Part shown: in pieces, positions 1-7,298 of the stretch
How the letters are laid out: each line of letters opens with the position of its first letter
How positions within the stretch are numbered: position 1 is the stretch's first letter
Assembly (NCBI GenBank): GCA_020638595.1
Contig: JACKIG010000003.1
Coordinates: 1-15,393, forward strand
From: Rhodospirillaceae bacterium
GTDB taxonomy: Bacteria; Pseudomonadota; Alphaproteobacteria; DSM-16000; Inquilinaceae
DNA: 15,393 nt
Direction: 5' to 3'
Program-made: the position numbers and the translations under genes
Notes under the pieces: model-generated
What the model saw: only the letters and a program-made list of their open reading frames with translations
Told to the model about the DNA's origin: nothing
Databases searched by the model: none

Positions 1-155
1 GCGGGAGATGAGGCAGGAGTGGGGGGCAACCCGTACCGAAAACGCACTGGGGCAATTTCAAGCACAATGGGATCACTGTGCGACTCGGATAATTGCGTAA
101 AATCCAATGACTGGAGCAGGTGCCGTAAGCCAAGGCGAACGGAAACGGCTCCAGG

Positions 156-226
156 CGTTTGCCCCCGTCCTTTCGTTTGCCCCGTCCTTTCGTTTGCCCC
201 GTCCTTTCGTTTGCCCCGTCCTTTCG
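156..226. repeat. 17-bp tandem repeat, three full copies plus partial ends
   Basis: The unit CCCGTCCTTTCGTTTGC occurs as exact copies at 164-180, 181-197 and 198-214. A partial copy (CCCGTCCTTTCG) follows at 215-226, and the tail CGTTTGC of another sits at 156-162, separated by one extra C. There are no spacers, so this is not a CRISPR. It lies 35-105 bp beyond the stop codon of the minus-strand dehydrogenase gene and runs directly into a hairpin. The exactness of the copies suggests recent slippage. I see no function in the sequence itself. Confidence 0.9.
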
Positions 227-252
227 GCCCCTCCCCATGCTGCGGAGGGGCC
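226..252. terminator. GC-rich hairpin 3' of the SDR gene, weak terminator candidate
   Basis: GGCCCCTCC (226-234) and GGAGGGGCC (244-252) form a perfect 9-bp stem with a 9-nt loop, 10 bp past the stop codon of the minus-strand gene that ends at 262. On the minus strand the stem is followed by GAAAGGAC instead of a T-run, so it is not a classical intrinsic terminator. It may stabilise the 3' end of the transcript or work with Rho. The rest of 1-261, apart from the adjoining tandem repeat, shows no gene or site I can support. Confidence 0.45.
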
Positions 253-261
253 AAGGCGCCC

Positions 262-1044
262 TCACATGATGCCGGCGCCGCCGCAGACGTCGATCACCTG
301 GCCGGTGACATAGGCGCCGGCGTCGCTCGCCAGCATCAGGGCGACGCCGGCCACCTCGTCCGGATGGCCGAAGCGGCGCAGCGGCACCCGGCTGTTGGTC
401 TCGTCGACCCGCTTCGGGTCGGACCAGAGCGCCTTGGCGAAGTCGGTCTTGATCACGCCGGGCGCAATGGCGTTGGCGCGGATGCCCTGGGGACCGTAGG
501 CCACCGCCAGATTGCGGGCGATCTGGTGCTCCGCCACCTTGCTCACCGTGTAGAACGCAATCGGGACGTTGCCGCGCAGGCCCGAGACGCTGGCGATGAT
601 GACGATGCTGCCGCCGCCCTGCTCGACAATGTGCGGCACGCACATATGGCAGAGCCAGTAGGTCGACTTGATGTTGATCTCGTAGATCTTGTCCATGGCC
701 GAATCCGGCATGTCGATGGCCGGGCCGTAATACGGGTTCACGCCGGCATTCGGCACGCAGATGTCGATGCGGCCCCATTTCTCCTTGGTGGCGTCGACCA
801 TGGCCTGCAACCGCTCCTTGTCGCCCACATGGCAGGGAAAGGCCCAGGCCTCGCCGCCGCGGTCGGCATAGTCGCGGTTGATCTCCGCCACCACCTCTTC
901 GCACACATCGGCCTTGCGCGAGGAGACGACGACCTTGGCGCCGTACTGCGCATAGCGGGCGGCGATGGCCTTGCCGATGCCCTTGGTGGACCCGGTGACG
1001 ATGGCCACCTTGCCGGAAAGGTCGAACAGATCGTTGGCGGACAT
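262..1044 (-). CDS. Short-chain dehydrogenase/reductase (SDR, FabG-like)
   Basis: A classical 260-residue SDR that probably interconverts a hydroxyl and a keto group with NAD(P)H in the cytoplasm. The nucleotide-binding motif TGSTKGIG is at residues 17-24, the NAG motif at 99-101, and the full catalytic tetrad is visible: N124, S152, Y165 and K169 (YTVSK). Arg43 after the second strand (SSRK) suggests a preference for NADP(H), which is an inference. The length is normal for the family. The ATG at 1044 is preceded by AGGAG (1055-1059, spacing 10). It is the last gene of a minus-strand operon, 64 bp after the MFS gene, so it may act on the same hydroxy- or keto-acid that the upstream genes import and oxidise. 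Sequence alone does not give the substrate; the fold and catalytic site are certain. Confidence 0.93.
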   Translation of the reverse strand: MSANDLFDLSGKVAIVTGSTKGIGKAIAARYAQYGAKVVVSSRKADVCEEVVAEINRDYADRGGEAWAFPCHVGDKERLQAMVDATKEKWGRIDICVPNAGVNPYYGPAIDMPDSAMDKIYEINIKSTYWLCHMCVPHIVEQGGGSIVIIASVSGLRGNVPIAFYTVSKVAEHQIARNLAVAYGPQGIRANAIAPGVIKTDFAKALWSDPKRVDETNSRVPLRRFGHPDEVAGVALMLASDAGAYVTGQVIDVCGGAGIM

Positions 1045-1108
1045 GGAAGACGGGCTCCTGAAGGAAGGTAGGGGGTCGGTGGCAGGGTTTTAGCCCAGCT
1101 TCACGGCC

Positions 1109-2362
1109 TTACGCCAGCCGCCGGCGCAGCGGCAGCAGCAACAGCACCAGGCCGGCCATGATGGCGGCCAGCAGCAGCAAGGCCGGCTGGAAGGCGCCGG
1201 TGGCGTCATAGACCGCCCCCAGCGTCAGCGGCCCCAGCACGCCGCCCACCTCGGCAGCGGAGAAAAACAGGCCGGAGGCCGCGCCGGCATAGCGGCTGCC
1301 GATCTCGCGGATTTCCACCAGCAACAGCACCATCACCGTCATCATGCTGGAGCGCGCAATGCCCTGGGCGATCAGGCCCACGGTCATGGCCGCGCCCTCG
1401 CCGGTCAGCAGCAGCAAGGCGGCCAGCCCCGCCGCCGCGAACAGGGCGGCCAGGATCGCCAGTCGCCGCTCCGGCACCGCCAGGCGCGGAATCGTCAGCG
1501 CGCCGAGTATGCCCACCGCCGTCGGCAGCGCCGCCCAGATGCCGGCCTCCGCCGGGCTCATGCCGCCCTGGCGCAGCAGTTCCGGCAGCCAGTTGTTCAG
1601 GCCGTGGTTGAAGAAGAAAATGCCGACGCTCATCACCAGCATCACCTGTACCGAGGGCAGCGCCAGCAATCTGGCGAACACGGTCAGTTGCCGCTCCTTC
1701 GGCTGGGCCTTCAACTCGCGCTCAATGGCCCGCGCCCTGGGATGCGCCGACAGCGCGAGCCAGAGCAGGCCGCAGCCGAGCGCCACCGCCGACAGCAGCA
1801 ACAGCACGCTGCGCCAATCCTGGCCGAACCAGGGCATCAGCACGCTGTTGGTGAGCGAATAGGAGACAATCCCGCCCGTCGCCGGGCCGGTGACATAGAC
1901 GCCCATGGCAAAGCCGCGCTCCGGCCCCCGGAACCACAGGCTGATCAGCTTCGGCGCCCCGATGGAGACCATGGGCCCGCCAATGCCAAACACGCCGACG
2001 GCCAGGAGCAGGGTCCAGAAGTCGACCGCATGGGCCCGCAACACCGCGCTGGTGGCGATGAAGCCGGCCGAGAGCAGCAGCCCCACCCGCGGCCCCCAGC
2101 GGTCGATCACCGTGCCGCAGGGCGCGGCGGTGGCGATATAGACCAGCTGCCAGCCGCCCAGCACCACGCCCATCTGGGCATGGCTGATCTCCAGGTCGCG
2201 CACGATGTGCACCACCAGCGGCGCCATGGAAACCGTGGTCAGGCCGAAGCTGAAATAGACCAGCCAGACACCCGCCAGGATCGCCCAGCGATAAGGGTGG
2301 GGAGGCTCTTCGGCGAGCGGCCCGGCCGTTGCCGCCCCAGGCACATCACCCTGCCCGGTCAC
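1109..2362 (-). CDS. MFS transporter, 12-TM type
   Basis: Major facilitator superfamily permease of the inner membrane, 417 residues with the chosen start. Hydrophobic segments fill the protein from about residue 25. The family motif A appears as GTVIDRWGPR (83-92) between TM2 and TM3, and a charged cytoplasmic loop (about 206-226, ARAIERELK) separates the two six-helix halves. I choose the GTG at 2362-2360: it overlaps the stop codon of the upstream FAD dehydrogenase (GTGA) and gives a short cytoplasmic N-terminus. The frame stays open to an ATG at 2554, but that would add 64 residues rich in Arg, Gly and Pro, lying wholly inside the preceding gene. The overlap implies translational coupling. 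By context it probably imports the hydroxy acid oxidised by the neighbouring enzyme; the substrate cannot be read from the sequence. Confidence 0.9.
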   Translation of the reverse strand: MTGQGDVPGAATAGPLAEEPPHPYRWAILAGVWLVYFSFGLTTVSMAPLVVHIVRDLEISHAQMGVVLGGWQLVYIATAAPCGTVIDRWGPRVGLLLSAGFIATSAVLRAHAVDFWTLLLAVGVFGIGGPMVSIGAPKLISLWFRGPERGFAMGVYVTGPATGGIVSYSLTNSVLMPWFGQDWRSVLLLLSAVALGCGLLWLALSAHPRARAIERELKAQPKERQLTVFARLLALPSVQVMLVMSVGIFFFNHGLNNWLPELLRQGGMSPAEAGIWAALPTAVGILGALTIPRLAVPERRLAILAALFAAAGLAALLLLTGEGAAMTVGLIAQGIARSSMMTVMVLLLVEIREIGSRYAGAASGLFFSAAEVGGVLGPLTLGAVYDATGAFQPALLLLAAIMAGLVLLLLPLRRRLA

Positions 2363-3762
2363 ACCACCTTGCCCGGGTTCATCAGCCCGCCGGGGTCGAG
2401 CACGCCCTTGATGGCCCGCATCAGGTCCATTTCCACCGGGCTCTTCACCTCGGCCAGTTCGTCCCGCTTCAGCTTGCCGATGCCGTGCTCCGCGCTGATC
2501 GAGCCGCCCAGGTCCAGCACGATGGCGTGGACGACGTGGTTCAGTTCCTTCCACTTGGCCAGATAGACCTGCCTGTCCATGTCCACCGGCTGGGTGACGT
2601 TGTAGTGGATGTTGCCGTCGCCCGCATGGCCGAAGGCGCAGGGGCGACAGCCCGGCAGGGCCTTGGCCACCGCCACGTCGGCGCGGGCGATGAATTCCGC
2701 CACCTTCGAGACCGGCACGCTCACATCGTGCTTGATCGAGCCGCCTTCCGGGATCTGGCCCTCGACAATGCCTTCGCGGATGCGCCAGAAGTCGCGGGCC
2801 TGCTGCTCGCTTTCGGCCAGGGCCGCGTCCAGCACCAGCCCTTCCTCGATCGCCTGGCCCAGCGTCTCCTCGACGCTCTCGCGCAGGCCCGAATGCTCGC
2901 GCCCGGCCGAGCAGCGCATCAGCGCATAATGCTCGTACCGTTCGGAGAGCGGGTCGCGCACGCCGTGAACGTGCTTGATGGAAAGGTCGATGCCGAACCG
3001 CTCCATGAACTCGAACGCCGTCACCTGGTCGCCGGTCGACAGGCGCAGGCGCGACAGCAGTTCGATCACGCCCGGCACGTCGCGCACGGCGGCAATGGCG
3101 GTCACCTCCTCGCGCGGCTTCGGGAACAGTTTCAGGCTGGCCGCGGTGATGATGCCCAGCGTGCCCTCCGCACCGATGAACAGGTGCTTCAGGTCATAGC
3201 CGGTGTTGTCCTTGCGCAGCAGGCGCAGGCCGTTCCAGATGCGGCCGTCCGGCAGCACCACCTCCAGCCCCAGCACCAGATCGCGGGCATTGCCGTAGCG
3301 CAGCGTGTTGATGCCGCCGGCATTGGTGGAGAGATTGCCGCCGATCTGGCACGATCCCTCCGCCCCCAGCGACAGCGGAAACAGCCGGTCGACGTCGCTG
3401 GCCGCCTGCTGGATGGTCTGCAACACGCAGCCCGCCTCCACCGTGACGGTGTAGTCGAGCGGGTCGAGCGCGCGGATGCGGTTCATGCGGCCGAGCGACA
3501 GCAGCACCTGCTCGCCGCTCGCATCCGGCGAGGCGCCGCCGCAGAGGCCGGTATTGCCGCCCTGCGGCACCAGGGCGACGCCCGCGGCGCGGCATTCGCG
3601 CACGATGGCGGCCACCTGTTCGGTGGTCTCCGGGCGCAGCAGCAGCGGGGCCGCGCCCTTGTACAGGCCGCGCGGTTCCACCAGCAGCGGCGCGAGAGTG
3701 TCCGGATTGTCAGACCAGCCTTTCGGCCCGACAATCGCCTTCAAAGCAGCCAAATCGGTCAT
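2359..3762 (-). CDS. FAD-linked 2-hydroxyacid dehydrogenase (D-2-hydroxyglutarate dehydrogenase / GlcD family)
   Basis: A flavoprotein of the VAO/PCMH family that oxidises a D-2-hydroxy acid (2-hydroxyglutarate, lactate or glycolate type) to the 2-oxo acid. With the start at 3762 it has 467 residues, normal for the family. The FAD pyrophosphate-binding loop is PQGGNTGLCGG (66-76). The C-terminal half carries KHDVSVP (344-350), FGHAGDGNIHYN (377-388) and EHGIGKLKRDE (425-435). Their His379, His386 and Glu425 match the metal-binding residues of human D-2-hydroxyglutarate dehydrogenase. Another in-frame ATG lies at 3774, but only the one at 3762 has a purine-rich stretch (GGGACGGG) just upstream. 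It is the first gene of the operon with the MFS and SDR genes, and diverges from the MAPEG gene. A GlcD-type glycolate oxidase would normally have GlcE and GlcF beside it; these are absent, which favours the stand-alone dehydrogenase. Confidence 0.9.
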   Translation of the reverse strand: MTDLAALKAIVGPKGWSDNPDTLAPLLVEPRGLYKGAAPLLLRPETTEQVAAIVRECRAAGVALVPQGGNTGLCGGASPDASGEQVLLSLGRMNRIRALDPLDYTVTVEAGCVLQTIQQAASDVDRLFPLSLGAEGSCQIGGNLSTNAGGINTLRYGNARDLVLGLEVVLPDGRIWNGLRLLRKDNTGYDLKHLFIGAEGTLGIITAASLKLFPKPREEVTAIAAVRDVPGVIELLSRLRLSTGDQVTAFEFMERFGIDLSIKHVHGVRDPLSERYEHYALMRCSAGREHSGLRESVEETLGQAIEEGLVLDAALAESEQQARDFWRIREGIVEGQIPEGGSIKHDVSVPVSKVAEFIARADVAVAKALPGCRPCAFGHAGDGNIHYNVTQPVDMDRQVYLAKWKELNHVVHAIVLDLGGSISAEHGIGKLKRDELAEVKSPVEMDLMRAIKGVLDPGGLMNPGKVV

Positions 3763-3969
3763 AACCCGTCCCATCGGGCTCGAGAGTGCGCAATCGGCCT
3801 ACGATAACGCCCGTTCCGCCGGCCGGGTCAAGAGCGGAGCCGCGCACGGCTGCTGTCTGTCTGCCGCAAATCCGGGCAGCGGCGGCGCTTGACCGCACCC
3901 GTCCGCGGGCGAATCCGCCCCTATACTTCGCGGCCGGGTTGTGCCGGCAATCTGCGGAGGAGACCCGAA

Positions 3970-4386
3970 ATGAGTGCAACCGCTATGGTAGCCCCCGAAT
4001 TGTGGTGGCTGGCCGTCATGGGCCTGATCATGGCCGCCACCTCCCTGCCCTATGTGCTGGACCGGATCGTGGTCCGGGGCCTTTGGGGGGCGCTCGACAA
4101 CCCGCAACCGCATCCGCTGCCGCAATCCGCCTGGGCCGAGCGGATGAAGGCGGCGCACTACAACAGCGTCGAGAATCTGGTGGTGTTCGCACCGCTGGCG
4201 GTCGCCGTGGTGGTGGCCGGCGTCACCGACGCGAACACCCTGCTGGCGGTGCAGGCCTTCGTGATCGCGCGCGCGGTCTATATCGTGGTCTACACGCTGG
4301 GCATCCCGGTGCTGCGCACGCTGGCCTTCCTGGTCGGCTGGCTCGCCATCGTCGCCCTGGCGCTGCGGCTGCTGGGCCTGATCTGA
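3970..4386 (+). CDS. MAPEG-family membrane protein
   Basis: A 138-residue integral membrane protein with about four hydrophobic helices (roughly 8-28, 60-80, 84-105 and 112-136), the size and layout of the MAPEG family (membrane-associated proteins in eicosanoid and glutathione metabolism). The segment RMKAAHYNSVENLVVFAPL (about 58-76) matches the family's conserved R...N..EN..F signature, where residues line the glutathione or catalytic site in characterised members. Bacterial members of this subgroup mostly have no known substrate. The ATG at 3970 has a strong Shine-Dalgarno sequence, GGAGGAG (3956-3962). The frame is open further upstream, but that part has no membrane character. It stands alone on the plus strand, ends 17 bp before a strong terminator and diverges from the FAD dehydrogenase operon. 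Confidence 0.85.
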   Translation: MSATAMVAPELWWLAVMGLIMAATSLPYVLDRIVVRGLWGALDNPQPHPLPQSAWAERMKAAHYNSVENLVVFAPLAVAVVVAGVTDANTLLAVQAFVIARAVYIVVYTLGIPVLRTLAFLVGWLAIVALALRLLGLI

Positions 4387-4402
4387 TCCGATTCCGGCCA
4401 CG

Positions 4403-4437
4403 AAAAAGGGCCGCCGCCCACCGGCAACGGCCCTTTT
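4403..4437. terminator. Bidirectional Rho-independent terminator
   Basis: AAAAGGGCCG (4404-4413) and CGGCCCTTTT (4428-4437) form a perfect 10-bp stem around a 14-nt loop. The stem's own A and T ends give a T-tract in both directions. It lies between the convergent MAPEG gene (stop at 4386) and universal stress protein gene (stop at 4481), so it can serve both. Confidence 0.88.
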
Positions 4438-4480
4438 CCCTCGATGCCCGGCCCACGCCTGGGTTTGCCGGGCGGATGCC

Positions 4481-5344
4481 CTAGTGGGCCATCAGCACCG
4501 GTCGGCCCACGACCTGCAGGATATGGCGGGTCACGCCGCCCAGGATCATCTCGCGCAGCCGCGAATGGCTGAACGCGCCCATGACGATCAGATCCGACTC
4601 GAATTCCCAGGCGGCGTCGATCAGCGCCTCGCCGGACGAGCGGTCGCCCGGCTCGACCAGACGCACGTCGGCGTTGACGCCATGCCAGGCCAGCGAGGCC
4701 GCGAACGCCTTGACCGTGTCGCTTTCGACCGAATCGTCGAGCGCCGACATGACTTGCACCGCCTCCGCCTGTTTCAGAAACGGCATCGCGGCCTTGGCGG
4801 AACGGCTCGCCTCCACCGTGTCGTTCCAGAACAGCGAAACCCGCTTGCCGAAGCTCGGCAGTTCGCGCCGCGGCGAGAACAGCACGGGCCGGCCGGTGTC
4901 GTAGATCGCTGCCTCGGCGCCCGGCGACAGGTCGCCATCCTCCAGCGAGGGCGCCGGCAGCACCACCAGATCGGCCATCTTGCCGAGCGTCGCCACCAGG
5001 GTCGCGCTGTCGCCCACCATGTCCACCAGCCGCGCCGAGGCCTTGGCCTCCGCGCTGGGGGAATCGATCTGCGGCAGGTTTGCGCTGGCGCACCAGCGGT
5101 CGAAAATGCCCCGGCAGCGGGCCGCGAGCGTCTCTTCCTCTTTTTCGACCTGGCTTTGCACCATGTCGATCAGGTCGGCGGACAGGCCTTCGCCCACCAT
5201 CGGCATCACGCTGCGCGGGTCGCGGCGGACATGCAACAAATCGACATGTGCGGGGAACATCTTCACCAACGCGCTGACCGCGGCCAGGTCGACCACGTCG
5301 CTCTCGGCCCCTTCCAACATTGTCAAAACTGTGCGGATGGTCAT
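4481..5344 (-). CDS. Universal stress protein, tandem UspA domains
   Basis: A 287-residue cytoplasmic stress protein with two UspA-like domains (about 1-157 and 165-287). The second ends in the typical signature DLIVMGAFSHSRLREMI at 251-267, followed by LGG and VTRHIL, with a degenerate form of the G-2x-G-9x-G ATP loop. The first domain is weaker (DLVVLPAPS at 125-133) and has probably lost nucleotide binding. I choose the ATG at 5344 because AAGGAG lies at 5354-5359 with 9-nt spacing and the protein then begins directly with the first beta strand (TIRTVLTML). An ATG at 5431 in the same frame would put the promoter-like sequence inside the gene. Tandem Usp proteins of this type in alphaproteobacteria often belong to oxygen-limitation regulons, which fits the FixK/Fnr-like site upstream. 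Confidence 0.88.
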   Translation of the reverse strand: MTIRTVLTMLEGAESDVVDLAAVSALVKMFPAHVDLLHVRRDPRSVMPMVGEGLSADLIDMVQSQVEKEEETLAARCRGIFDRWCASANLPQIDSPSAEAKASARLVDMVGDSATLVATLGKMADLVVLPAPSLEDGDLSPGAEAAIYDTGRPVLFSPRRELPSFGKRVSLFWNDTVEASRSAKAAMPFLKQAEAVQVMSALDDSVESDTVKAFAASLAWHGVNADVRLVEPGDRSSGEALIDAAWEFESDLIVMGAFSHSRLREMILGGVTRHILQVVGRPVLMAH

Positions 5345-5382
5345 GGGCACAGACTCCTTCGCCATTCTGGATCCCGGTGATC

Positions 5383-5431
5383 TCGACACCACTGTAGGCC
5401 GCCACCCCGGAACCGCGCTGATATAGGTCAA
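5383..5431 (-). promoter_or_regulatory. Candidate FixK/Fnr-type box and promoter for the stress protein gene
   Basis: On the minus strand TTGACCTATATCAG (5431-5418) matches the Fnr/FixK consensus TTGAT-N4-ATCAA at 8 of 10 fixed positions. A -10-like TACAGT lies at 5396-5391. If the box is centred at -41.5, as in class II activated promoters, transcription would start near 5383, and the hexamer falls within one base of its expected place. No good -35 hexamer is seen, as is usual for activator-dependent promoters. The leader would be about 39 nt. This comes from pattern matching only. Confidence 0.5.
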
Positions 5432-5554
5432 CCCAAGCCAATACTACGGCCCGGCTTTGGGCGAAACCCTACACGCATCCGCGGGTGCCCGTGCAGAAAA
5501 ATTTCGCTATAGGGTACGGAAAGACGCCACACCCGCCCCTGACCGGAGGCCCCC

Positions 5555-7210
5555 ATGCGCATCGACTGCCGGACCGATCCCACACGCTACAAACACTGGC
5601 GTCTGGATGTGGACGGAGAGACCGCCACGCTCTGGCTCGATGTGGCCGAAGACGGCGGCCTGCTGCCCGGCTATGAGCTGAAACTCAACTCCTACGACCT
5701 GGGCGTCGACATCGAACTGGCCGACGCGGTGCAGCGACTGCGCTTCGAACACCCCTCGGTCCGGGTCTGCGTGCTGCGCTCGGCCAAGCCGCGGGTGTTT
5801 TCCGCCGGCGCCAACATCCGCATGTTGGCCGGCGCCAGCCATGTCCACAAGGTCAATTTCTGCAAGTTCACCAACGAGACCCGCAACACCATGGAGGACG
5901 CCAGCGCCGCGTCCGGCCTGAAATTCCTGGCCGCGGTCGACGGCGCCTGCGCCGGCGGCGGCTATGAGCTGGCGCTGGCCTGCGACGAGATCCTGCTGGT
6001 CGACGACGGCACCTCCGCCGTCGCCCTGCCGGAGGTGCCCTTGCTGGGCGTGCTGCCGGGCACCGGCGGGCTCACCCGCGTCGTCGACAAGCGCCATGTC
6101 CGCCGCGACCGCGCCGACGTGTTCGCCGGCATCGAGGAAGGCGTGAAGGGCAAACGCGCCGTCGACTGGCGCCTGGTCGACGCCGTTGCCCCCCGCTCGG
6201 GCTTCGATGCGGCGGTGGCGGCCCGTGTCCGGGCGCTGGCCGCCGGCTCGAAACGCCCCGCCGGCGCGGCGGGCGTCGCGCTGCCGCCGCTCGCCAAGAC
6301 CGTCGCCGACGACGGCCTCGCCTACCCGCATCTCTCGGTGGAGATCGACCGCGCCGCCGGCACCGCCCGCCTCGTGCTGGCCGGGCCGAGCGGGCCGCCG
6401 CCCGCGGACGCCGTCGCCCTGCACGCCGCGGGCGCGGAGACCTGGAGCCTCGCGGCCGCGCGGGCGCTGGACGACGCCATCCTGGAACTGCGCCTGAACG
6501 AGCCCACCATCGGCGTCTGGCTGCTGGAGACCCAGGGCGACCCGGCGCAGGTGCTGGCGCACGAGACCGCCCTGGCAGAGGCTGCCGCCGGCGACTGGTT
6601 CGCGGCCGAGATCCGCGCCTACTGGAAGCGGGTGTTCAAACGCCTGGACGTGACCTCGCGCTCGCTGGTGGCGCTGATCGGCCCCGGCTCCTGCTTTGCC
6701 GGCCTGCTGGCCGAACTCGCGCTCGCCGCCGACCGCAGCTATATGCTGATCGGCGGGCTGGAGGGCGACAACCGGCCGGAGGCGCACCTCACGCTCTCGG
6801 CCCTGAATTTCGGGCCGCTGCCCATGGCCAACGGCCTGTCGCGTCTCGCCACCCGGTTTTTCGGCGACCCGGCCGCGCTGGAGGCGATCGGCGCCGCCGC
6901 GGGCGCGCCGCTCGACGCCCGGCAGGCTGAGGCGCTGGGCCTCGTCACCTTCGCCTATGACGACATCGACTGGGAGGACGAGGTCCGCCTCGCCCTGGAG
7001 GAGCGCGCCAGCTTCTCACCCGACGCGCTGACCGGCCTGGAGGCCAATCTGCGCTTCCCCGGCCCGGAGACCATGGAAACCAAGATCTTCGCCCGCCTCA
7101 GCGCCTGGCAGAACTGGATCTTCCAGCGCCCCAACGCCGTCGGCGCGGAGGGCGCGCTGAAGCGCTACGGCACCGGCCAGAAACCGGCCTTCGACCGCAA
7201 CCGCACATAG
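5555..7210 (+). CDS. boxC: Benzoyl-CoA-dihydrodiol lyase (2,3-epoxybenzoyl-CoA dihydrolase)
   Basis: BoxC of the aerobic benzoyl-CoA (box) pathway: it opens 2,3-epoxy-2,3-dihydrobenzoyl-CoA with water to 3,4-didehydroadipyl-CoA semialdehyde and formate. The protein has 551 residues, the family's usual length, and is a double crotonase fold. The N-terminal half has the oxyanion-hole region SAGANIRML (83-91), the very typical stretch HKVNFCKFTNETRN (98-111), and ACAGGGYELALACDE (131-145) followed by LPEVPLLGVLPGTGG (158-172). The C-terminal half ends in the family-typical QNWIFQRPNAVGAEGAL (519-535) and KRYGTG (536-541). GGAGG at 5545-5549 gives a 5-nt spacing to the ATG. In known box clusters this gene adjoins boxB and boxA, which form the epoxide. 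Here its neighbours are a divergent stress protein and a convergent yaiI, so it seems to be a single-gene unit. Confidence 0.93.
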   Translation: MRIDCRTDPTRYKHWRLDVDGETATLWLDVAEDGGLLPGYELKLNSYDLGVDIELADAVQRLRFEHPSVRVCVLRSAKPRVFSAGANIRMLAGASHVHKVNFCKFTNETRNTMEDASAASGLKFLAAVDGACAGGGYELALACDEILLVDDGTSAVALPEVPLLGVLPGTGGLTRVVDKRHVRRDRADVFAGIEEGVKGKRAVDWRLVDAVAPRSGFDAAVAARVRALAAGSKRPAGAAGVALPPLAKTVADDGLAYPHLSVEIDRAAGTARLVLAGPSGPPPADAVALHAAGAETWSLAAARALDDAILELRLNEPTIGVWLLETQGDPAQVLAHETALAEAAAGDWFAAEIRAYWKRVFKRLDVTSRSLVALIGPGSCFAGLLAELALAADRSYMLIGGLEGDNRPEAHLTLSALNFGPLPMANGLSRLATRFFGDPAALEAIGAAAGAPLDARQAEALGLVTFAYDDIDWEDEVRLALEERASFSPDALTGLEANLRFPGPETMETKIFARLSAWQNWIFQRPNAVGAEGALKRYGTGQKPAFDRNRT

Positions 7211-7224
7211 CCGATACTGCCCTT

Positions 7225-7252
7225 CCCCGGACGCGCACAGCGCGATCCGGGG
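7225..7252. repeat. Imperfect inverted repeat, REP-like hairpin between convergent genes
   Basis: CCCCGGACGCGC (7225-7236) pairs with GCGCGATCCGGGG (7240-7252) over 12 bp, with one bulged A (7245) and a 3-nt loop. It lies 15 bp after the boxC stop and 46 bp before the end of the convergent yaiI gene. There is no T-run on either strand. Sequences of this CCCCGGA-GCGC-ATCCGGGG type are, as far as I recall, common as dispersed intergenic elements in GC-rich alphaproteobacteria, so I list it as a REP-like repeat that may also act as a transcript 3' end. Confidence 0.6.
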
Positions 7253-7298
7253 CCTCCCTCGGGTGGGCGCCTCTCCCGCTCATCCCGAACGCCAGGCC

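Noticed and set aside
156..226. CRISPR-like array
   Set aside because: Copies are 17 bp and directly adjacent with no spacers; no cas gene is present.
2363..2554. Longer N-terminus for the MFS transporter from the ATG at 2554
   Set aside because: It would add 64 Arg/Gly/Pro-rich residues lying wholly within the FAD dehydrogenase gene; the GTG overlapping the stop gives a normal transporter.
2329..3807. 492-codon open frame on the plus strand opposite the FAD dehydrogenase
   Set aside because: Antisense to a gene with all family motifs; the product is His/Arg/Gln/Ala-rich and unrecognisable.
3889..3927. TTGACC (3889-3894) and TATACT (3922-3927) as a promoter for the MAPEG gene
   Set aside because: The spacing is 27 bp, far above the usual 16-18; TATACT alone might be a -10 element, but no partner hexamer is at the right distance.
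5345..5431. Upstream start for the universal stress protein at 5431
   Set aside because: The added residues do not fit a Usp domain and would cover the candidate operator and promoter; the ATG at 5344 has a good ribosome-binding site.
5485..5520. TATAGG (5508-5513) as a -10 element for boxC
   Set aside because: No acceptable -35 hexamer lies 16-18 bp upstream, so I cannot support a promoter call.
5507..6787. 426-codon minus-strand open frame opposite boxC
   Set aside because: BoxC is unmistakable on the plus strand; the opposite frame has only Gly/Ala/Arg/Gln-rich low-complexity sequence.
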